From contig CALEWN010000378.1 of the NCBI GenBank assembly GCA_937925385.1, positions 1-17,904 on the forward strand: 17,904 nt of DNA, read 5' to 3'. Below the pieces are notes generated by a model that ran no database searches, was not told the DNA's origin, and worked only from the letters and a program-made list of their open reading frames with translations. A program made the position numbers and the translations under genes. The DNA is from an uncultured Senegalimassilia sp. (GTDB lineage: Bacteria; Actinomycetota; Coriobacteriia; Coriobacteriales; Eggerthellaceae). Positions 11,208 to 17,904 of the stretch are shown in pieces. Positions within the stretch are counted from its first letter, which is position 1. Each line of letters starts with the position of its first letter.

Positions 11208-14200
11208 ATGGGAGAAGAGCTCAAAGGAAGGCGTGTTATACGATCGGGCCTTGCGTTGACGCTGGTGGGAACGTTGATGGTTCCCTCGACCGCGGCGTTT
11301 GCGGCGGATGCGGACGATAGCGCCCAGCCGTCGACGGCAAGCGCCGTTGAACAGGCGATGCAGCAAGCCGCCGCGGATGCGGACGGGCAAGGCAACGTCA
11401 CCATCATCGTGCAATTGGAGGACGGCGCGGGCGCACGCGGTGTCAGCTTGTTCAGCCGCGTGATGGGGACGGTGAACCAGGACCGTCACAGCTACTTCAA
11501 GAATCAGATCCGTGACATGGTGGAGCAGGACCAGGGCCAGGGCTTCAGCCTGTTCGGCTTGCTGGGCGACGGCGAATCCTCGTCGGAGAATGCCGCACGT
11601 GGCGCCGACGATGCGGAGCAGCCTGAGTTCCAGGAACTCTACGACTACTATCATGCCATCGACGGCTTTGCCATCAAGGCGCCCGCCAACCTCCTTGAAA
11701 CCATTCAGGGCCTGGACGGCGTGAAGAACGCCTTCATCGAGAAGGGCTATGAGGTGCCCGCCGACCAGGGGATGCAGGATGCGCCCGCCAACCAAACCTC
11801 GCTTGACATGACAGCTGCCGACCAGATCGAGCAGAAAGGCGACGGCCAGCTTATCGCCATCATCGACTCCGGGCTCGACGTGAACCATTCCGCCTTCAAG
11901 GGCGACTTGGACGATTCCAAGCTCGCCGAAACGGAGTCCGACGTCAACGGCAAGATGACGAAGATGGGCGAGGGCAAGAACGGCCGCTACGTGAGCGAGA
12001 AGATCCCCTTCGTGTACGACTACGCCGACCATGACAGCGACGTCGACCCGGGTTCGCTGTCCGGTATGGACCACGGCACGCACGTTGCCGGCATCATCGG
12101 CGCGAACGCCGGCGAGGTCCAGGGCACGGCGTCCGATTCTCAGATAGCTATGCTGAAGGTCAGCTGCAACTCCGACGGCACTATCTACGACAGCTCGTTG
12201 CTTGCCGCCTTCGACGATGCGGTGGTGCTGGCCCCCGATTCCGTGAACGTTTCGCTTGGCAGCGACGCCGGCTTCTCCGATGCCGCGGCCGCAACGTACG
12301 GCGACGCCATCGACAGCCTGACGGCGACGGGCGCGTCGGTGAACATGGCAGCCGGCAACTCATACACGTCGGGCTACAAGAACAAGTCCGGGCAGAACAA
12401 GCCCTACGCCTCCGACCCCGACAGCTCCGTGCTGTCGTATCCGTCAGCCATGCCGGGCACCGTGGCCGTGGCCAGCGTGAACAACGCCGAGGCGTCGCCT
12501 GCGTTCAAAGCGGCAGATGGCACGGTCATCCCGTATATCGAGGCGGATAACCAGAGCTACTGGGGATCCCCGAAGTTCTCGGCGCTCGAAGACGGTTCGT
12601 ACGAGTACGTCGACGGCGGCGTCGGCGATGCGTCGGATGTTGAGAGGCTGAAGGAAGCGTATCCCGATGGCATGGATCGCAAGACGATTGTGCTGGTCAA
12701 GCGCGGTGCGGCTTCCGACGGTTCGGACCTGACATTCGCCGACAAGGTGAACAACATCGGCGCCCTGTCGCCGTTTGCCGTGGTCATCTACGACGATCGC
12801 GACGAGAAGCTGACCTCGTTCTCCATCGATAGCGAGGACACCACCGCCATCATGGTGACGAAGGCATCCGGCGAGGCCCTGCTGGCGGCCGCCGACAAGC
12901 GCATCGTGAAGGAATCCGGCCTGACGACCGCCTCTGCCACCGCGTTCACCATGAGCGATTTCAGCAGCTGGGGACCCACGACGGACCTGAAGATCAAGCC
13001 CGAGGTGACGGCGCCTGGCGGTAACATCTATTCCACGGTGCCGAACAACGACTACGATTACAAGTCGGGCACGTCCATGGCAACGCCGCAGGTCGCCGGC
13101 ATCTCGGCGCTGGTGCGCGAATACGTGGAGTCCGACAGCAAGTTCGCCTGGTATTCAGATTCCGCGAAAAGCATGCTGATCTCGCAGCTGCTCATGTCCA
13201 CCGCCTCCCCCATTGCCGACCCCATGGTCGACGAAGGCCCCGAAACGTACTACAGCCCCCGCTTCCAGGGCGCCGGCCTGGTGAATGCGAAGGCGGCGAC
13301 CACCACGCCCGTGTATCTGACGTGCGAAGACTCCGATAACGACCGTCCGAAGGGCGAAATGGGCGAATCCGCCGACGGTGTATGGAGCTTCACACTGAAG
13401 CTGAACAACCTGACCAAGCAGGAGCAAACCTATACGCTCGATGCGGCGGCGATGTCCGAGCAGATCGCGAACGGCGTGTTCACGGGCAGCGACTACAACT
13501 GGACGGGCCGTGGCATCGAGGTGAGCTTCGGCGGCGATGCGCAGGGCGAAGCCATCACCGTCCCCGCCAACGACCCGGACAATAATCTGGGCGGAAGCGC
13601 GACGCTCGTCGTCAACGTGACGGCGGATGACGCGTTCAAGTCGTTCGTTGCGGAAAGCGCCTCGAACGGCGCTTACGTCGAGGGCTTCGTGAAGCTGGCG
13701 GCGCAAAACGGCGGCGTCGACCTGTCTGCTCCCTTCCTGGGCTTCTACGGCGACTGGGACCAGCAGCCCGCCATCGATGCGGTGGCCGGAAGCGGCGACG
13801 AGCACATCGTCGGCAGCTCGCTCATGAACCAGGGCACGTCCACCTCCCTTGGCAAGAACCCCCTGGACAAATACGGAAGCGCCGACTTGTCGAAGGCGGT
13901 CGTCTCCTCGTCGCCGGCAACCGATGCCCCGACGCGCCTGGTACCGTTCACCACCATGCAGCGTAACGCGAGCACGCTGGCGTACGATTACCTGAACGCC
14001 GATGGCGAGAGCGTGCGCTCGTTCAGCTATAACTGGGTTTCGAAGACGACGTACAACGACAGCGTGGGCAACTACCTGTACGTCGAGGACTACTATTTGG
14101 GCGACAACTCCTCCAAGCCCGTGTTCGATGGCTTGGGTGAAGACGGGAACCAGCTGCCGGACGGCAGGTACACGCTGCGCCGTACGGCGACCCTGGCAAC

Positions 14201-16457
14201 CGACGATGCGGCTCAGCAGACGCTTGACCAGGACTTCTACTACGATACGAAGAAGCCCGAGGTATCGAATGTCCAGCTGACCGGCGACGACGACGCGCGC
14301 ACGGTGACATTCGATGTGACGGACTCCTCGTGGTTTGCCGGTGTGAACTTCATCGGTCCCGATGACGATGCGAAGAAAGCCGACGGCTGCTACTACCAGG
14401 TGGTCTGCCCGACCAGTTCCTGGGCCGATAGCACCATCTCCGATTCGGTGGAAAACGCCGATGGCACGCGCACATGGCATGTCTCCGTGCCCGTTTCCGC
14501 GCTTAAGAGCGCTTGGAACGGCTGGAAGGGACCGGGCAGCAACGGCGCGGCGTTCCCCAACGTCGTGCATATGCGCGCGTGGGATTACGGCAGCAACATC
14601 AGCAGCGACGTCGAGATCGTGGTGAACCCGGTTCCCGCGACGGGCGTGACGCTGTCGGCCGATTCCGTGAAGCTCGCCCCCGGCCAGGTGAGCAGCCTGC
14701 AGGCGACCGTTGTACCGGCCGACTCCACGCAGACGAAGCTGACCTGGGCGTCCAGCAATCCCGATGTGGTCGCCGTCGATGAGAACGGCCAGCTCACGGG
14801 CGTTGCGGAGGGCGAGGCGCAGATCACCGTGTCCGTGGCCGACAACCCCGCCGTCAGCGCAAAGGCCCAGGTGAAAGTAGAGCAGGTTTCCGCCGATACC
14901 GGCGTGGCTCTGTCGCAGGATAGCGCGCAGCTGCTGCTCGACGGCACCCTCGACGTCGCAGCCCTCGTGTCCGACGACTGCGCGGCCGGTGGAGTGACCT
15001 GGACCAGCAGCGACGAGTCCGTCGTGAAGGTGCAGCAGGCCGACCCGAAGCTCAAGCAGGTCGCCAACCGCGTGACGCTTGCTGCCCAAGGACAAACGGG
15101 CGACGCGGACGTGACCGCCACGGTGACGAACTCCAAGGGCGAGAGGAAGTCCGCCACCATCCACGTGCGGGCGCAGCAGGCCGACTACGGCGACTTCGCG
15201 ATCGATGAGAGCGGCGCGCTTACCGGATACACGGGCGAATCCACGAACATCTCCATCCCCAACGACGTTTCCGTCATCGCCGACGGCGCGTTCTCCGGGT
15301 CGGACATCCAGAGCGTTTCCATCCCGTACAGCGTGACCTCCATCGGCAAGGAGGCGTTCAAGAGCACGCACAACCTGGGTCAGGTGCGCTTCGAATCCGG
15401 CAGCAAGCTCACCGGCATCGGCGACCGCGCGTTCTTCGGCACCCAAGGGCTTGCCGAGATCGAGCTCCCCGAGGGCGTGACCTCCATCGGCTCCGAGGCG
15501 TTTTCCACCTCCTCGGTGCAGCGCGTGGTGCTTCCCGACGGCGTAACCTCCATCCCGGCCAGCGCGTTCGAGAATTGCATCCAGCTTTCCGATATGACCA
15601 TGTCCGATAAGGTCGAGACCATCGGCGCGAACGCGTTCGACGCATGCTCGGCTCTCAACAAGATCAAGGTTCGCGACGCTTCCGGCTCCGTGGCAGAGGG
15701 CTTGCCGTCGAGCTTGACGACCATCGGCAAAGGGGCGTTCAGCGGTGCCCGCCTGCAGAGCGTGAAGCTGCCCTCGAATGTGAAGACGGTCGAGTCGAAC
15801 GCCTTTGCCAACGACTCGAGCTTGAAGACGCTCGTGCTCAACGAGGGCCTGGTATCCATCGGCGACGGCGCATTCTCCGGGACCAACGCGGCAGAGGTCG
15901 TGCTGCCCGATTCATTAGCCAACCTGGGCAGCGGCGTTTTCTCGAACATGAAGCAGCTCAACACCGTGACGGTGGGCAGGCAGGTGCCCGCCGGCGCGCT
16001 GACGGAAGCGTTCGTAGGCGACGGGTCGCTGCTCGAGTTCAAGGCCGACGACTCAGTCGCCAACTACTCCGTTGCGGACGGCGTGCTGTTCAACAAGGAC
16101 AAAACGCAGCTGGTCGCGTTCCCCGCGGCGAAGAAGGCGGCAGGCGGGGTGTACACCGTCCCCGAAACCGTCAAGGACATCGCGGCCAGCGCCTTCAGCG
16201 GTGCGCAGGTGTCGAAGGTGAACATGCCGGAGGGACTTGCGTCCATCGGTGCGAACGGCTTCGCCGGTGCGGCGCTGTCCTCGGTCGTGCTCCCCGACGG
16301 TTTCGAGACTATGGGCGAGCAGGCGTTCATGGGCTGCTCATCGTTGGCGTACGTCAACATCGGCGGCGCGGTCGAGGTGCCGCAGCGCGCGTTCTCCAAG
16401 TGCGTGTCCCGACCTGAACAAGCTGACGAAGATCGGTTCGCTTGCCTTCTCGGATGA
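11208..16457 (+). CDS. Giant secreted S8 subtilisin-like protease with BspA-type repeats (frameshifted)
   Basis: 1749 residues before an early stop. Start 11208 has GGGAAGG (11195-11201) at 6-nt spacing and begins a Sec signal peptide (positive start, hydrophobic core 13-25, cleavage after AFA32). Order: I9-like propeptide (~60-190); S8 catalytic domain with Asp220 (IIDSGLD), His292 (HGTHVAG), oxyanion Asn384 (AAGN) and Ser623 (GTSMATPQ); a PA domain inserted between His and Ser (~425-570), as in lactocepin and C5a peptidase; Fn3-like domains (~700-1140); a Big_2-like Ig domain (~1143-1225) and a second Ig-like one; then LRR_5/BspA repeats from ~1327. The last residues 'CVSRPEQADEDRFACLLG' do not fit the repeat, whereas another frame continues it from 16411. 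It is expected on the cell surface, cutting host or dietary protein. Either a true frameshift or a sequence error. Confidence 0.9.
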   Translation: MGEELKGRRVIRSGLALTLVGTLMVPSTAAFAADADDSAQPSTASAVEQAMQQAAADADGQGNVTIIVQLEDGAGARGVSLFSRVMGTVNQDRHSYFKNQIRDMVEQDQGQGFSLFGLLGDGESSSENAARGADDAEQPEFQELYDYYHAIDGFAIKAPANLLETIQGLDGVKNAFIEKGYEVPADQGMQDAPANQTSLDMTAADQIEQKGDGQLIAIIDSGLDVNHSAFKGDLDDSKLAETESDVNGKMTKMGEGKNGRYVSEKIPFVYDYADHDSDVDPGSLSGMDHGTHVAGIIGANAGEVQGTASDSQIAMLKVSCNSDGTIYDSSLLAAFDDAVVLAPDSVNVSLGSDAGFSDAAAATYGDAIDSLTATGASVNMAAGNSYTSGYKNKSGQNKPYASDPDSSVLSYPSAMPGTVAVASVNNAEASPAFKAADGTVIPYIEADNQSYWGSPKFSALEDGSYEYVDGGVGDASDVERLKEAYPDGMDRKTIVLVKRGAASDGSDLTFADKVNNIGALSPFAVVIYDDRDEKLTSFSIDSEDTTAIMVTKASGEALLAAADKRIVKESGLTTASATAFTMSDFSSWGPTTDLKIKPEVTAPGGNIYSTVPNNDYDYKSGTSMATPQVAGISALVREYVESDSKFAWYSDSAKSMLISQLLMSTASPIADPMVDEGPETYYSPRFQGAGLVNAKAATTTPVYLTCEDSDNDRPKGEMGESADGVWSFTLKLNNLTKQEQTYTLDAAAMSEQIANGVFTGSDYNWTGRGIEVSFGGDAQGEAITVPANDPDNNLGGSATLVVNVTADDAFKSFVAESASNGAYVEGFVKLAAQNGGVDLSAPFLGFYGDWDQQPAIDAVAGSGDEHIVGSSLMNQGTSTSLGKNPLDKYGSADLSKAVVSSSPATDAPTRLVPFTTMQRNASTLAYDYLNADGESVRSFSYNWVSKTTYNDSVGNYLYVEDYYLGDNSSKPVFDGLGEDGNQLPDGRYTLRRTATLATDDAAQQTLDQDFYYDTKKPEVSNVQLTGDDDARTVTFDVTDSSWFAGVNFIGPDDDAKKADGCYYQVVCPTSSWADSTISDSVENADGTRTWHVSVPVSALKSAWNGWKGPGSNGAAFPNVVHMRAWDYGSNISSDVEIVVNPVPATGVTLSADSVKLAPGQVSSLQATVVPADSTQTKLTWASSNPDVVAVDENGQLTGVAEGEAQITVSVADNPAVSAKAQVKVEQVSADTGVALSQDSAQLLLDGTLDVAALVSDDCAAGGVTWTSSDESVVKVQQADPKLKQVANRVTLAAQGQTGDADVTATVTNSKGERKSATIHVRAQQADYGDFAIDESGALTGYTGESTNISIPNDVSVIADGAFSGSDIQSVSIPYSVTSIGKEAFKSTHNLGQVRFESGSKLTGIGDRAFFGTQGLAEIELPEGVTSIGSEAFSTSSVQRVVLPDGVTSIPASAFENCIQLSDMTMSDKVETIGANAFDACSALNKIKVRDASGSVAEGLPSSLTTIGKGAFSGARLQSVKLPSNVKTVESNAFANDSSLKTLVLNEGLVSIGDGAFSGTNAAEVVLPDSLANLGSGVFSNMKQLNTVTVGRQVPAGALTEAFVGDGSLLEFKADDSVANYSVADGVLFNKDKTQLVAFPAAKKAAGGVYTVPETVKDIAASAFSGAQVSKVNMPEGLASIGANGFAGAALSSVVLPDGFETMGEQAFMGCSSLAYVNIGGAVEVPQRAFSKCVSRPEQADEDRFACLLG

Positions 16458-17904
16458 GGAGAGCGGCTCTTCCTCGGGCGACGGCGATTACGGATATGAT
16501 GCCTCAACGGCCTCCGGCGACGATACGGATACGGCGACGTACGATGGAGCGATCACGGTGATCATCCTCCCCGACTCCGTTGCCGAGGTGGGGTCGAACG
16601 CGTTCAAGAACCTGACGGGCATGACGCGCGCGCATATCGGCGCGGGGCTGACCTCGGGCGGCGCCGACCTGTTCCCGGGCGCAAACGCGCTTGAGGTGCT
16701 GACGGTCGCCGGCGCGAACCCGGTGTACTCCGCAGTCGATAACGTGCTGTACGCGCAGACGGATGACGGTCTGCATCTGGTGAAATCCGCCGCCGCCAGC
16801 AAGACCGCCGACGTTATCGTGCAGAACGGCACCGTTTCCATTGATCGCGAGGCGTTCCGCTCCAATCGCGTGATCGAGCGCGTGGTCATCCCCGAGGGCG
16901 TGAAGAGCATCGGGTGGGGCGCATTCAACACGTGCGATTCCTTGAGCGAGGTCGTGTTGCCCGATAGCCTGGAGACCGTGGCGGACACGGCGTTCAACTG
17001 GGATCTGAACCTTGACTTCGTCGAGTTCGGGACTAGCATCAAACAGCTCGGTAACCCGGACAACTATATCGGCGCATCGCCGTTCTCGGGCCATGTGCCC
17101 GCGCACCTGATCGTGCGCGGCGGGCAGGGCGGCTCGTACGTGTCGAGCTCGCTGCAGGACGATTCGATCATGCAGACGGCCTACTTCGGCCCGGGCATGA
17201 CAGACCTGAGCTTCAGCGCATCCGGCACGTTCCCGAAGACCATCGTGGTCCCGGCGGATTGCGAGAAGCTCGAGATGCCTTGGAGTTTCGGAAGCTATGC
17301 CTCCGAAGTGCGCATTTACGCGCCTGCCGGCTCCAAGGGCTGGGAGACGGCGAGGGCGGCCATCGCGGGCACGTACGGCACGCTGTCGGAAGACCAGCTG
17401 CTTGAGTACACCCCGCTTTCGGTATCGCTTTCCGCCGTGGGCGCGGTAGAGGCGGGCACGGTGACGCCGCTTAAAGCGACGGCGCAAGGCGGCGTGCGCG
17501 GCGACAAGCAGTTCCGCTTTACGGAGGTGTCTCCGAACGGCCAGCGGAAGGTGCTGCAGGATTGGTCGACCGCCGACACGGTGAACTGGAACGTTCCCTC
17601 CGATGGATCCTCGGTGCTCGTCGAGGTCCGCGACGCCACGTTGCTTACCGAGAAGGCCACACTTGCGGGCATGCAGCCGACGGTTTCGCTTAACAAGTCC
17701 GGCGTGGTGATCGTGGCGGCGGGGCAGCCTATGCCCGAGCTTGCCGCAAGCGTCACGGCTCCCGAAGGGGCGACGGTGACGTATCAATGGCTGTGCAACG
17801 GCGTTGCCATCGCGGGCGCCACGTGCAGCGCGCAGCTCGAGGTCACCGTCAGCGCTGGCAAAACCCGCAGCTCCTACTACACGGCGGAAAAGGCGGCCAA
17901 CGCT
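16411..17904 (+). CDS. Continuation of the S8/LRR protease in a shifted frame (runs off window)
   Basis: 498 stop-free codons from GAC 16411 to the window end. 'DLNKLTKIGSLAF' continues the BspA-type leucine-rich repeat exactly where the upstream frame loses it, and further repeats follow ('IERVVIPEGVKSIGWGAFNT', then 'LSEVVLPDSLETVADTAF'). A Ser/Asp/Gly-rich insertion is at about 16456-16540. After ~17140 come beta-rich segments (about 17419-17643) and an Ig-like domain ('SVTAPEGATVTYQWLCNGV', about 17680-17904). A cell-wall anchor is expected beyond the window. There is no ribosome-binding site or start at the junction, so it should not be a separate gene; removing one C from the CCC at 16408-16410 would join the two parts. 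Confidence 0.85.

Noticed and set aside
13155..15446. 763-codon open frame on the minus strand
   Set aside because: It lies inside the protease gene, is Arg/His/Val rich and has no family features; it is a GC-bias shadow.

Overview
The window looks like a chromosomal segment of a gut-type Coriobacteriia bacterium, most likely family Eggerthellaceae (relatives of Eggerthella or Gordonibacter). The reasons are high GC codon use, a multihaem c-type cytochrome coupled to a secreted Tat-type flavin reductase, a LuxR-type regulator with about twelve membrane segments beside it, and a very large surface subtilase with BspA-like leucine-rich repeats. The assignment rests on gene content only; the species cannot be named.

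Layout. 1-969: C-terminal part of a secreted carbohydrate-binding-domain protein. 1133-1432: small TrpR-like regulator, with a palindrome at its own promoter. 1825-2964: exported coiled-coil NlpC/P60 peptidase, convergent with a NUDIX hydrolase (2973-3677, minus). 3708-4469: long non-coding stretch holding a cluster of about seven hairpins whose loops repeatedly show GGGA, then a textbook CIRCE operator and promoter for an Hsp20 chaperone (4470-4913). 5329-7672: two-gene respiratory reductase operon (multihaem cytochrome plus FAD reductase) with an 11-nt overlap. 7758-9757: membrane LuxR regulator and YfcE-like phosphodiesterase. 9758-10190: scarred region with a 177-bp element bearing 30-bp perfect terminal inverted repeats, and a degraded copy of the phosphodiesterase gene end. 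10199-10818 (minus): rubrerythrin under a Fur-like box, apparently missing its stop codon. 11208-17904: giant S8 protease, split by a one-base frameshift near 16408 and running off the window.

How the genes fit together. The cytochrome and flavoprotein would form an extracytoplasmic electron-transfer chain that reduces an organic acceptor at the cell surface. The adjacent membrane LuxR protein is a good candidate for its inducer-sensing regulator. By eye, the flavoprotein lacks the fumarate reductase catalytic residues, so the acceptor is probably not fumarate. Hsp20 (HrcA/CIRCE) and rubrerythrin (Fur-like box) are stress functions. The NlpC/P60 enzyme, the carbohydrate-binding protein and the S8 protease are cell-surface functions.

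The items most worth following up are the GGGA-loop hairpin cluster (possible new structured RNA), the MITE-like element with its gene remnant, the stop-less rubrerythrin, and the reductase with an atypical active site. All calls come from reading the sequence by eye; no database search was run.
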